Assembly (NCBI RefSeq): GCF_000006565.2
Contig: NC_031476.1
Location: 5,703,900 to 5,767,899, forward strand
Length of the DNA: 64,000 bases
Reading direction: 5' to 3'
DNA from: Toxoplasma gondii ME49
Taxonomy: Eukaryota > Apicomplexa > Conoidasida > Eucoccidiorida > Sarcocystidae
Each line of letters opens with the position of its first letter. Positions within the stretch are counted from its first letter, which is position 1. A program made the position numbers and the translations under genes. Positions 37,442 to 50,079 of the stretch are shown here, piece by piece. The notes below the pieces were generated by a model. That model was not told where the DNA came from and searched no databases. It was given only the letters and a program-made list of their open reading frames with translations.

Positions 37442-39433
37442 ATGAGCGCATGCAGCGATTCGTCCTGCGAAAATTTCTCGTGTGAGTCTCGGTCCCGCGA
37501 GGATTGGCAAAACAGTCCCAGCGACGGCGCGCGTGTCCAGAACGTCCTTCCTCGACCAGCCGCCGCGCGCGACACCCTGCTTGCTGCAGCTCCTGTGGAT
37601 GTGCAGAGGCTGCGCGAACTGAATTTAGAAGACCGCTCGGAGACTGCAGAAGACGGGGAAAGGGAGCAGCCTCAGCGCGAGGCAGAGAGGAAGTGTGCCC
37701 TAGAAGACGGAGCTAGGAGCGTGAGAGAATCGAACCGGTTCCCGCGAAACGCCGCAGAAGAACGCTCTGCCGGCATGTACGAACAGCGGCAAGACGCGAG
37801 AGTTCCTCCCAACGAAACCATCTCCAAAATGTGTGGTGGTCCCGAGCTCATGTCGCGCATGCCGGTCGCTCTTCCCACCACGAGGAGGTCCCGGCCCGTC
37901 CTTGTCAGAAACCGAGTCCGCTGCAACACAGACGGATTCATCATCTTGCCTCAGCACCGCCGAGATGACGCCGGGGGCACCTCATACCTGATTCCTCCTG
38001 CCTCCGTTGTCCCCAGACCGAGCGAACCTCCGAGCCAACCCCCGCAGTAAGTTCTTTCACCCCGCGTTCTTTTTCTAGGTGTTCGATCTCTGTCAACATG
38101 TCAGTGGACTGTCTGCGACCGCGCGAACTGTTCTCGTGATCCCCGAAACAGTCCCCAGCTCTGTCCGTTTATCCTCGCATGCACTCCCAAATAAACACAT
38201 GCCAGTACATATATATATATATATATATATGTATATGTATATATGTATATGTATATATGTGTATGTATAATATATGGGGCACAAGAAGGTGAGGGGAGCG
38301 TCGGTGGCAGCACATGCAGTTTTGCGAGGCACTTTTTGATCAAAAAGGTGTCAGTGCGTGGGTTGTTTTGTAGGTTCAACTTGGTTCCGAGTATCTTGGG
38401 CGCTGTTGGCGATGACGAAGGCGACCTTGCCCTGCCCCACCAGCAGACAGCCCAGTCTCCGTCTTCGCTGTTTTCGCCCTACGCGGCGGTGTCCTCGCTT
38501 TACCCAGAGATGTGGAAGCCTAGGACGTCTGCGCCAGAGGAAGCGGTTTTCTCGTCTGGGTCATGCGATGCCGCGAAGAGTAGCTCGCGCGGAGCGTCGC
38601 CAGTCTCGAAAGTGGACACAGGGTTCAACGACGATCGCACGGGGCCGGAGTCGACATGCGGAAGCGACGTCGATGCGTTCAAGAAGAGTTCTCACGGCTC
38701 GATCTCTGCGTGTGTGTCTACACTCCCCGCCCAGAGCGACGAGGACAACCTGGAGAAGGCAGCTGTTTCGCTGCTGGAGCGCGTTTCCCTCTGTGGAACG
38801 TTGCTAAGTGGCGCACAAGACGATGGCATGGAGCAGCGGCGGCACATAGTCCCCGACGCCACAGACACTCGCGCGGTGAGCGCTTCTATGGGGATAGAAT
38901 GCCCTCAAGGATCGGGCTTGCCTCCAAGCGGCGCGCATGCAGCCGTGAGTGCACACCCTGGCGGGGAGTATGCGGCAAATGGGTGTGTTGGTGTGGGGCA
39001 CGAGTCCGCAAGCGGGACTGCGGCGACAGTGGCTGAGGCGAGAGGACGCCTGTCCTTCGAGTCGGGGGCTGACGTTCGAGAGAAACCTAGCGTCTCAGGC
39101 ATTCCGGCGACTGCGGTGAACGAACCCAGGGCCTGTCGCGAGACAGACGGCGCGCCGCAAGCGCATGCGTTCGAGGGCGGCCTGACAACCGTGAACGGAG
39201 TCATCCGAACCGAGGACCCGAAGAGGCGGGGGTCGATCGACACTTCGGACAGCGACTGCACGGCGACTGCCCCAACAGAGCGAGCGCGCGACTTCACAGT
39301 GTCTCCTCTGTTGACATTCGCTCTCGAAAACCTTCGGCGCCAAAGCGAGAACCGCGACAGCTTTGACGTCCCGGGCCATGGTCTGCCACCGTCGCTGGAC
39401 CTGCCCGAACGGATGCACTCCCCGCGAGACTGA
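37442..39433 (+). CDS. hypothetical two-exon protein
   Basis: Exons 37442-38046 and 38374-39433 join in phase (CA|G) to give 554 residues. ATG 37442 is the first ATG in the open frame. I do not recognise the family. Residues 1-130 are charged and low-complexity. A Ser/Asp/Gly-rich region of about 350 residues follows and reads as disordered. The only ordered-looking segment is around the junction, with RRSRPVLVRNRVRCNTDGF, ILPQHRR, SYLIPPASVV and then NLVPSILGAVGDDEG. A (TA)n repeat lies in the intron. No signal peptide or membrane segment is evident. Coding character rests on length, frame continuity across a good GTAAGT donor, and amino-acid composition. Confidence 0.7.
38207..38275 (+). 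repeat. (TA)n/(TGTA)n microsatellite in intron
   Basis: Alternating TA with TGTATA interruptions inside the single intron of the hypothetical gene. Confidence 0.9.
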
Positions 39434-41006
39434 ATTTCTACGTTAACCGTTCGAGCACTCTTCCCCCCCCCCCGCCTCCCCAGAAAGCCGTGGGCACTGT
39501 GTGAAGGCCTGCGGGAAATCTCCACATGTGCGATGAACTGCAGGTAGAGGCACTCCCTGCTGCTGGTCACACGTTAGGGCGACGCCAGAGTTTTCCCAGT
39601 GTCTCAGACCCGCACAGGCGGCTGCAAATTATCGCATGTGCATGTATACTGATACAAATGCATGTGTGCATACACGTGCGTGTATGTATTGATGAAGGAT
39701 TGTCCTTCTGCAAGGGCTTCGCGACGAGAGTGCCAGAGAGGTGCCACTCCTGGAGTTAGGAGTGCAGGATCATATGGGGGTGGGGGGAAGGCCGTCGCAC
39801 GGGGCTCATGTTTGTGGTTGCGACTAGAAAACGGAGAGGGAGCTGACTCGTGGTTCTCTTCTGGAACAATTGTCTCATGGTTCCCTCTCGAAAAAGTGTG
39901 TCTTTCGTTAAAGTGGTGGCCAGCGACTGTCGTCGGCCAGCAGGTGTCCGTATGTGTATTCGTGTGTGCCTTTGTGTATATGTGGATGTTAGGTGGATGT
40001 GTTTGCGCGTGTACGCGCGTGCGTATTTTTGGGACTTTTGGCCTCACGCAGCTGTGTTTGCGGGGTGACGTGCGAATTTGAAGTGTTGATTTCACTGGTG
40101 TACTTGCGTCCTTGTGTGTGATTTCACGAGCCCCTGTTGTCTGTGTGAATGTACGTGCCGGTTAGTGTGCCTGCAGTGTTCATGTGCGTGTGAGGAGACG
40201 ACATTTGTATTTTTCGCCGTCGGAAGGGCGTCGGGTGCACATCAGTTTCGGGTCGCGTGGACAACGTGGTTTTTCACTGTAAGCGATGGACAGAAGCTAG
40301 GATAGGAGTTTTGCCATATTTTTGCCTGTTGTTCCGCGTAGCCAGCGCTTTCTTTTTTTTCGCGCCCAGTGTTTATTTTTCCCCCGGTGTTAAGCGGGGG
40401 ATGTCTCCCAGATCGACGCTATCGCTATTTTTGTAGAGATGCGTGTTCCGCACACGGACAAGCGCAGTGCCGGCGCATAGCACTCGCTCAGAGGTGAGAA
40501 GGCGGACGTCGTGTCTACCTTCCGTCCACTAGGCGTTGTCCGCGCAGCACTGTAGCAAGACGCGGTCTTCTAGGGTGACTGAATTTCCAGTGTGTGTGTG
40601 TGTGTGTATTCGTGTTTACATGGACGTACTAGTGGAGAGGTATATTAATCGACGATATCGTGGACGCGGGGGTCGTAAGGAACTTGGGGATTCGCAAAAG
40701 GGACAGCCCTGTGTTTTCTGCAACGCTGCGCGTGTGTGCTCGTGGACGGATACGTACGTGTCCACGCAAGGGACTCGTGATGTGCAGAGCTGAATGGAAA
40801 TGCGTTGGCACAGACCCAGAGGGTGAAGGCGCATGTTGCCTTTCCCCTCGGTCCGTTCCTTCGGCGGTCGAGACGTGTTTTGGGTACTTCGTGTGCAAGA
40901 AACTTGACATGCGACTTAATCCGAGGGTCGTCCTCTGCAGGGTTACCAGGCGCTTCCGGTTTTTTGCCTGTGGGCCTTGCGGAGGGGAGCAGTCCAAAGG
41001 AACAAG
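39434..41006. other. intergenic, probable 3' UTR and spacer
   Basis: Contains an 11-C run at 39463-39473 just after the stop codon, and GT-rich stretches (for example a (GT)n run near 40591-40608). No gene is seen. Confidence 0.5.
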
Positions 41007-41155
41007 ATGAGGCTCTCTAGAGCGTCTCAGGAGGCAGCGAGGACGCAGCGAGTCGCTTCTGTGGCGGCTGTCCTCAGGAACCAAGCGCCACTCGCGTGCC
41101 ACTCTCCGGAGACCCAGGAGACGCCCTCTCCTCGCCGAAGTCCCGATTCACTTCA
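41007..41155 (+). CDS. candidate first exon with mitochondrial-type leader
   Basis: ATG at 41007 in the context aacaagATGAGG opens 49 codons and ends at a strong donor, GTGAGT (41156). The translation starts MRLSRASQEAARTQRVASV and is rich in Arg, Ser and Ala with no acidic residue but one Glu in its first 20 residues. That is the composition of a mitochondrial presequence. It is the nearest plausible start upstream of the carboxylase C-terminal exons, whose family is mitochondrial. I could not trace the exons between, so the link is an inference. Confidence 0.35.
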
Positions 41156-44095
41156 GTGAGTACTGCGTGAGAGACCGCGGTAGGGGAAAACTTGGAAGAC
41201 GCTCCCAGGGAAACGCGTGCCACGCAAAATAGGACTCGCAGTTTTTCTGGGTGCGCCGTTCTACGTTTTTGCACGAACGCCGTTGTATGCTTTGGTCGTG
41301 CGCCCTACATGTACATCCAAACATTTTTTCTAACTTGTGCATGTCGTCACAGACGTGACGAAGTGATATATGTGTATTTGATACGTGTCTGCTTGTGCGG
41401 AGTGGCTGTGCTAAAGAGGGATGTGTAGAATTGTTTCTGTGTCTTCTTTTCCGTCTACCCGTTCGACCGAAGGGGGTCGCCGGATCCCAGTTCTGGTCGA
41501 GACAAACGGCGTGAGTGGTCGGAGGGAAACGGCAGGGATCCAGAGGCAAATCAGGTCGTCATTTCGATCGGTCTTTTGCGGGCTTCAGTAGTATCTCACT
41601 CACTGTTTTCACAGGCCCGTTTCGTGTGTACCGCGTTACGAGCGTATATCCGCCCTGATGTCTTCACAGCCCCAGTTACCATTACCACTCCACTTAAAGC
41701 TGTGTGAACAAGTGTGTGCTACAAACAAGTGTACAGATTTAGTGGTGGGATTTGACAGTACGCGTGTATGCAGTACGAGCTTTTTTTGTGTCGGATCGTC
41801 GTCTACTACGTGAGAGAGCAAATTTTTTCTGCTGACTCTTCGCGCTTTGTTTCGCCGTATCTGTGCCAAGGTTGACGCGTCACGTGTGATGGGGAAACAG
41901 CCGAGAAGAGAAGCGTCAATCTAGGAGACGTTTTCCATCTCTGGCTTAGACGTTTATGTATGTGCATGCCCACGACTGTACGTAACTGTATCCATTCGTA
42001 TATTCATGTCGAGGCACCGGTTATACCCGGTACAAACGTACACTCGATGGGCATCCAGAGCGAAAAAAGCGATTTCTCGATGGACGACGCAGGCGCGGTT
42101 CTGGTGCTACTTTCAAAAGAAGTGTTTGTTCCCGGTTCTTCCGTCTCTCGCCAGGGAGAGGCCGAAGGTGCCGCTGCAAGAACTAGGTTGTAACAGGACA
42201 CGGCTCTGCATAGGCGCAATGCCGTCACAAGTCTATCTGGCGCGAGAAAGGAGTTGTGGGCTTCGTCGTTGCCGAAGAAAAGGAAACACAAGTGATCCAT
42301 ATAGCTGGAGATATTGGTGCGCATACACTAAATATAGTTTTGATAAGTCATGCTTTGCGCCCTTGTCACCGGGAATCGCTGGCGACAAAACAACTGGGAC
42401 TAACAATGATAGGCTTATACGAGAATGCCGAGTATGTGTCTCACGCCTTAGCTGCGTTAGCGGAGAAGCTCTCTGTAGCTGCGCGAATCTACTTTCTTTT
42501 CGAGCACGTCGGGACAGGGAAATCTCGCAGTCATGCTGATGAGTTCACAGTTGCCTCAGTGCCCCTGCACGCCTATCTGGCTTTGTGATGAACCCACCAA
42601 ATAGTTTTATTTACTGTTAACATACGGATCGGGGTCGTCTTGACTTTTTGGTTTGTGGGACACCATGATTCCAAGTCTAAGATATCATCCGAGTTTTCGT
42701 GGCGCCGCGGTTACGATTAGGCGTCTGACGTGTCGAAATCCACACTCGACGGGCCACGCTTTAATTGCGCGCTCTCCATGAGATGAGGGTGGCACTACAC
42801 CAGTTGAAAGTGACTTCATTCTTCGATGCACCCTATGTAGAAAACCACACCGTCACTACAACCACCAACACCGAACCAAGCACACATGGAGGCACCATGA
42901 CAATTCAGAAGCAAGGGGGATGCTTTTCTGAAACCGGCTTGTGGTACAGGGTGAATGGTATAGAGTGGTTCCTGAGGATCTCAAAAGACTGACTAACGAA
43001 GAATGAGTTTGCGTGCCCCGAAATATGCTACGGGAGTGCCGAAAGAGGGCACAATAGCCTTTTTTCGCCACGGAACAAAAAGAGCTTCTCCTTTAAGAAG
43101 CCCTTATCCACAACCGTACTGTGCGGGATAGTGATAGCACTTGGGCGTGATCGGAATAACCTATCCCCTTCACAGAAATGTGCCCACCCATTTCACGTGA
43201 CCGCTGTAGACAATCACACTGTGAAACAACCTTTCGAAAGATATGCCGTTTTCATACATAATATTGGCAGGCACTGCCAGTTCTCATGGTCGAGTCGTTC
43301 GGCGTATACAGTTACACGGAAATAGTCCGGTTCACCGCTGCCCCAGCATAAAACTTGTGACACACATGACTGATTGAAATAAGAAGCTCTCACACGTAAA
43401 GTGTTCGTTTCTCCGGAAAAAGTCGCGGCGACGTACGTGACTCACACGTCGGGGAAGCGAGACGGAGGCGAACTGTTTCAAATTGGCGTGGAAGAGACGA
43501 AAAGGAATGCTATATCGTCGCTTGTTGCTATATGTGTGACTTCAAACTGAAGAGAACATCAATGCTGTAGCTGGCTTCGGATATTTCATAAAGCTTCTTT
43601 CTCGGATCCTCCCCTCGTGGCAGAACGTTGCTCTTCTGACATCCTCCCGAGAAGCCGGTTTCTCATTTTCGGCGCGCATACAGAGGGAGGCCCACATCCC
43701 GCCCCCCTGACATAATCACTCCAGTCTAAATTGACAATTTGATGAGTACAACCTTAAGCTGTTTTGTTTGATTTTTTCTCCACAAAGGAATACTACCATC
43801 CTTGAATGGAAAGTCGTGCTGCTTCGTTTTGACATAAAATGTAGTTACCTACGAGCGAAGTGCTCCGTGGTCGTGTGCAAGTACAGTTTTCCATATTCAA
43901 CTAGTAGACATGAGAGATCGGGTATTCAGGTTATCCTGAAATGCGTTTCTTTCACTTCCAGAGCTTCAAGTCGAGGTGGTTGTGAAGAGACGACAGAGGT
44001 CTTCGGTGCAGCAGCATCGCAGGCTTGTCACATGCAGCTGTTTTGACTCGCACTGACTTTTTATCAGGCGTCAGTTTTTTTCTTTCCTCGAGACT
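41156..44095. other. region expected to hold a biotin carboxylase domain, not recognisable
   Basis: If 41007 is the start of the carboxylase gene, this 2.9 kb should encode the ATP-grasp biotin carboxylase core. I see no glycine loop (GGGGxGM), no ERDCSxQRRxQK, and no NxRxQVEHxVTE in any plus-strand frame. Weak echoes exist (for example SMDDAGAVLVLLSKEVF near 42080 and QLGLTMIG near 42395), but their splicing and order cannot be confirmed. Confidence 0.35.
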
Positions 44096-47000
44096 ATGCC
44101 TCCTCTGAGTTTCTTTCTCTGTCTCCGGGTACCTTTCGCACCTGTTTTCCATCCTTGGGCCTCCAAACTTCTTTCAGTGCACAAGCACTTCCATCGGACA
44201 ATCAGGCATAACCTTGCCTCCTTTATGCAGCAAACAAGAACAGATTCTCGTCATTTTGTTCGCTATGTAGTGGGCATAGCCAAGGCGTCGGCTACTCGTG
44301 CACGCGACAACCAAGTTGCCACAGTAATTGACGTGGGGTCTTCTAAGGGGCCTTCGTCAACTGAAATCATTCCTGAGGGATACACGGAGGAACCACAGGG
44401 CATACGCTTATACGGAGAGGCAACAGTTCCCGACCCTTCCCGATCTTCATCAGTCGGCGCCGATGAGTGCATAGAAGAGACATTTCCACACATTGTAGCG
44501 CATGCGTTCCTCGAGAATTCACCAGCGACAAAAATACGCATATATATTTCGAAGAGACAAGAAAACACCTTCCACTCTTATGGAAACAGCAAAGTCATTG
44601 GCACACACGACAATTGCGCGGTACGTTTCCACACTTTTCGTTTTGCGACAGCTCACCTAGTGCTGTCAGAGCAAAAGAGCGGCGAACTCGAAAAAACAGA
44701 ACGCGGGGAAGATGGTGGAAGCCCGGCGAAACCGGCGGGCACTCCGTCGCATGCTGCAGCCCAGGAAGTGGTGAAAAAAGGAACCTTCCACGACGAGCTT
44801 TTGTCAGAGGAAAACATAATGAAAACCGTGAACGATCGTCAGGGCGTCCAGTGGCGAATCCGGGAGAGCCGGAGAAGTTTGCACACGGAATGCCGGAGCC
44901 AGCCTGAGGACGGAACGGAGCCGAGTGGAAGGCCGCAATTACACGAAAGCGCGAAAAGACTTCTCTTCGCCCTGTCTTCGGCTGTCATGACTATCCATGA
45001 GGTCAGGTAGTTTTGAGAAGTGAAAAGAATTGAGGCAAACAGAAAGCAGATCAGACAGACGAAGAAGCGTCGCTGATGGCAGAAATTTAAGTCCTCCGTT
45101 AGGCTTGCTTGCCTTATCACACGTCTCGTGGTTTGCGTCCATGCTTGCCGTCTGCTGTTCCCCATTCGTTGCGGTCCTGTTTTGCCCGACCAGCAACGCA
45201 CAAACTGCTACAGCGACTGTTTACCGCCCAGCCCGTCTGTTCGTCGACAAATAGATGCAAGGCTTTATCACGAATTCATGAGGTAACAGACATTCCCTTG
45301 GGCGAGAGAAGAACTCTACAATGAACAGAGCAGCTTTTCGTGTAGTATTCTTCACTACTGCTTTAGCGGAGATGAGCTCTGGATTGCTCTTGTTTCCCTC
45401 CCTGCATCAGCTCTACCTCCTTACTCGCTGTTCACATTCGCTCTTTTTTCCTCTAGGTGTATCCATGCTGTTGGTCGTCTCGATCTTCCGTTTTCGACGG
45501 GCACCTGCTCCTGTGCTGAGTCCCTTATGCGTGTGGTTTTCGGTAGAAGTCTTCATCAGTTTTCAAGCGGCTTTGTGTCCACGTGCATTTGCAGCATAAG
45601 CGGACTCTGGAAGCTACGGCTGCAGCCATGGGTATTCCTCCAGCGCTATGTTTTCAATATCCAGGAGCAAACTCCTCGTCACCGCTCTCTCCAGTTTCTC
45701 CGATCTCTGCACTCCTTTCCAAAATGCCTTGGGCGGATTTTACAGGTGGGAAGGTCCGTTGCAGGATCCTATCAACTCTCTCTGTGTTTCGTGTGTTGCA
45801 TGTCTGCGTTGGTATGCACAAATGCCTTTTGATGCACAAGATGTTATGTACCCACAACTTCTCTCTGCTTAAGATTTGTTCTACTGTGTATGAAAACACA
45901 GAACAACTCTAATAAGTGCTAGTGAAACTGCCTGGCGTCCCTGTGATTAACTGCTGCTGCCCCACCTGTGGCTCTCTTCTTGGTAACTGTGCACGCAGAG
46001 ATACAAATAGATGAATGCCGTGTCCTGAACACCCATATCCCTTGGCGGTCGTCTCAATTTGTGTAAACATTGGTGTATGAACGCATGCTCAGATCACGTA
46101 GTCGCACACTCTTGTGGTCGGTCCTCCGCTTCCATACTGATCTGCCTTTAGGTTTTCGAGTGAATCTTCCTACTGTCCCTGTTGACTTCCATCTGACGGT
46201 CTCTGCGTCAATCGCCATTCACGATCACCAGCAGTCTGAGGTTCCAAGTAAAACAAATTCCAGCTGTCGCCTTCCACACACGGTAGACCCCCTGTGTGGA
46301 AAAGCATCTTTTGGTGTATCTCGAGAGGAGCAGGAACGAAATTCGGCTCAGCCGGCACCTGATGTGCCTGTCGTTGGCAGTGCGCAATTTTCGCGTTGGA
46401 AGGAGGCGCAAACACGGGGTGTGGTGTGCAATGGAAACGGAGACCAGCAACTCGCTGAACAACAAGCATTTGCAGTGACAGCTCGTGTCTGGGTGTTGGA
46501 GGTGCCTTCGGCATCTTATTCGAGAAAATCATTTGTAGCATTGACGTCCGACCTAGACGGACAGGAAGCGGAGCAAGCACCGAGACACAGCGAGACGATA
46601 AGAGACACAGTATTAACAAATAGGATGCCATACGAGGACAATCGAGCGGAAACCTCTAGACCCTCTACATCCCCCGCGTGGAAACCGACGAAGGGATCTA
46701 CATACAGATTTTGCGTCTGCCTTGCAGAAGACGATCACGTAAAAGTATAGCACTTATATGCATATATCGAGGTGTACACCACACGACGAAGCGTCTACCT
46801 AGCGTATTTATTTGTTTGTATACGATCAGAGTGCGCCAAGATTTGTATGCAAAAACGTGTACACGTATAGAAGTGTAAGTGGTCGGTCTCTGTACTGCAA
46901 GTACCAATTCCCGTCCACTTGTCTCCGCGGATGGAGGGTACTACTATTATGAGTGGAAGCTGTAAGTGATAAGCAAAACGTCTCGTACTATCCAGAGAAC

Positions 47001-49291
47001 TACAGTAAAACATTGTAGGAGAGGGGGAAGACATTTCACGTTAAAAAACGTTCGGATCGAGTGACGGGAAAACCGAGGCACGACGGTATGAAGATGGGCT
47101 CATAAGGAATGTGCTGGTTGCCACTTGTGCTTTCAAGGTTTGGAAATATCTCTTTTTAGCCTCGTGCGTTTCGCAGAACCTAGGGATCAGCGTGTTCTCG
47201 CGTTTGGATTCTTTTTTTCGCTGCTGAGGATTCAGAAAAGCGCATCTGATAAAATAACAGACAATGTTGCCATGGAGACAGAGGCGCCGTTTTCGGACAC
47301 CGCCGCGACGCAGATCGAAAATGTCCAAGGCGGAGATTATTTTGGAGGCGAAGGCGCGATGCGCGTGACAGGCAAGTCAGACGGGAACTGGACGCGAGAT
47401 ACCTGGCGAAGTACGACCACGAAAAGAGAGACTCATGTTTGACATGCGAATCGGATAATGCAGCGATTCATGGATAGAGCTGGAATGATCAACTGAACCC
47501 TGCGCACAGAGTAGGGACTTGATCCAAAATAGCATTGCCAGGTTACAGACTAGAAGAGAAAGTGAAGATACTTGGGAATGGACATCCTAGTTTCGAGTAA
47601 TATCTGAATTCTCGTTGTTCTCTAGCCACTTGACAGAACGTACAGTCTTATGCCTCTTGTTGCTCCTCGTTTTCATCTGCAGCTGCTGTGGATGCAGAGG
47701 GGCGACTGGTGTACAACGTAGAAGAGACGTTTTGTGCGTATTCTGGTGTGGCTGAAGTGGGCACTGAGGAGACCGACTCTTTCGCTGAAGAGAATTTCGC
47801 AACACGACGAGAGGTAACAATCGCTACCTACCTTTTCAGTTCCCAGCTCTTAAGTTCCTTCTTCAGGAGAAGCTCTGCGACGGTGCTCTAGGGCTTTACG
47901 CCGAAGTTGCGAAGTTGCGTGTCACCTCATAGTCTATGTCCTTTTCGATTCGAAGGCAGGCTTTGCTTAACTAATTACAATTGCCATGGGGCAAAACACC
48001 CACCCTGGGTGACTACTGAGGAAAGATTATTGTAAGTTTCTACGGAAACTTTGAGGAAGCATGGATAGCGTTTGCCATGCATCCTACAAGTGGCCCTTAC
48101 TGACAGGAAGCTTCATTATCTCTAAATAAGCTTTCCTGAAAACTCCCCTGACTTTACCGGACAAGCTACCGAGCTCTCTCGCCTCAACTTTGTCGCGGAG
48201 TCCCGTCGCAGTAGAAAGCGAAGAAATTAAGCAGCTAGGTACGGTACTCGTGTTTTTTACATCATCCGGCTAGAGATGGTATACCCCCCTACGTGCATTT
48301 GCTGACGTGTGTGCTCCTTTTTGTATCTGAGAGAAATTGTGTCTTTTCCAGACAAAGCTTGTGCCAGCTCTGATCATCACCACCTCTCAACAATCTGGAA
48401 GAGAGACAGTCTATCTGCGCGCTGCCGTTTCGACTTCTCCGCCATTCGACTCCGGAGCGAGTCAACGTGAGATTGAAGAATGCCACATGGAGACCGGGGA
48501 CTCTTTCTCTGGAACTGAACACTTGGGGAAAACCAGTTCAGCGGAGAGGATGGATGACCCCCATGATGGCCAAAGCCTCTCAGGTGGACGGATGCTCGGC
48601 GCAAAGCTGCCACTCGGAAAGGTTAGACAATCGCGTATCACCCGATTTAGAGCATTGTCCCACCCGCATTACCATCTGTCTGGGTACGTTCACCTGGTTT
48701 AATCGACCTCGATGCGTAATGATCTTGCTCTATCACATCTTGGAATCTGCTTTTGCGTACACAGTTATAATAATGAACGAATTATGGAAAGGCGCTGAAA
48801 GCGGTCTGGAGAAGGTGGTTCTTTTCTGAAGGACGCTCAGTTGACACCCATCTTCTGTGTCCTATAGGTTCTAACGTCCTTCACGTATCGAGATGATCCT
48901 GAGGGAGCCCGAAAACAGAGAAAAGTTTGTGAGGTGCGGGCGCCCATGAATGGAACAGTTATTAAAGTTGCAGTCAAAGAAGGCGAGCATGTTACGAAGG
49001 TACGGAAAGCACACAAGAAGATGCGGCAACCTACTTTATAAAAGCTCCGGCACAGACCTAAACACGTACGAGCAAACGAAGAGAAGCAAACATCCAAGCC
49101 GTATCTGCTTCGTTTCCTTCTTGACTCTGCAGAACGCGCTGTTAGCAGTTATGGAAGCCATGAAAATGGAAACGGTGATCAGAAGTCCCTACAACGGTAT
49201 TGTCACCTCGGTACGATCGAGAGAAGGTGTCTCGACAAAACAAGGCCAGAGTCTACTCGAAATCCTCGAGGACCCGGAACGAGAACAGTAG
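44096..49291 (+). CDS. biotin-dependent acyl-CoA carboxylase alpha, C-terminal part (MCC-alpha-like)
   Basis: Exons 44096-45001 (its start may instead be a splice acceptor at 44177), 45595-45745, 46152-46738, 47236-47410, 47683-47813, 48352-48621, 48868-48999 and 49133-49291 join in phase. The last two encode a complete biotinyl carrier domain: RAPMNGTVIKV, then EAMKMETVI with the biotinylated Lys codon at 49163-49165, then SPYNGIV and LLEILED. Upstream, MPWADFTGFRVNLP resembles the linker (BT) region of 3-methylcrotonyl- or propionyl-CoA carboxylase alpha subunits. The 302-codon first segment contains HSYGNSKVIGTHDN, faintly like the HYDPMxAKxIxxGxxR of biotin carboxylase. The catalytic core is not visible. 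The middle exons carry long low-complexity insertions. The carrier domain is firm; the exact family member is tentative. Confidence 0.75.
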
Positions 49292-50079
49292 AGTTCTGGC
49301 ACACGTTGCTGGAACGCCATGATGAGACACATATGTGGATAAATTGGAAAGAGACGAAAAGGTTCTTATTGGCGTAGGGCGTTCTGAAGGTGAGCTTAAA
49401 GGCTCACCTGATACAGACGTTCCGAGACAGTGCGACACGAGTTTCAAACTCGAACCAATCTGGCTCGTATCCCACAGCACTCTGGCAAAGAAACAAGACA
49501 CGCCAAAAATACAACTTTCTGCGTTAGCATGCTTGCTGCGGGTGTCAGTGTGGCAAGAGAATCTGTGCGCGGTCTGGAAAACCGAAAAGCAGTGACATCC
49601 AGCACGGAAATTTGTGTCTACCGCACTATCTCCTCCCCATCTGGCCGTTCAAACAATAGAAGAATATGTGTTCGTGTCGCTGATGAGGACTAGGTGCCCC
49701 AATGTTCACAAGGACCGGGCCGTGGGCGGTAGTATCTCCTTGGGGGGCAAGATTTGGACAGGAGCTCCGTCTTTTTTGGAATTGCGGCCAGGGTCCCTCG
49801 TTTCCCAACCTCTTTGCTGCACTTTGTCTCCTTTTCATGTGAAAACAGTGGGTTTTGTGGCGCAGAGTGGGACGGGATGGTCGAGGAAGAGAGAGCGTGA
49901 GAACCTTCTGATTTCGATACAAGGGAGGCGGGTCCAGCCGCTGGAATGAGTTTGACGTTTGATTTCACTGGAAACATTGAACGTTGTTGACACTATTGGG
50001 AACCCCGGGATTGAAGCAAAACAAAGGGGAAGCTCACAGGACAGCAAAAAGAATGACGCGCTCTTGCGCGTAAGGCACC
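49292..50079. other. intergenic, probable 3' UTR
   Basis: Follows the carboxylase stop. Short frames only; no gene is seen. Confidence 0.5.
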
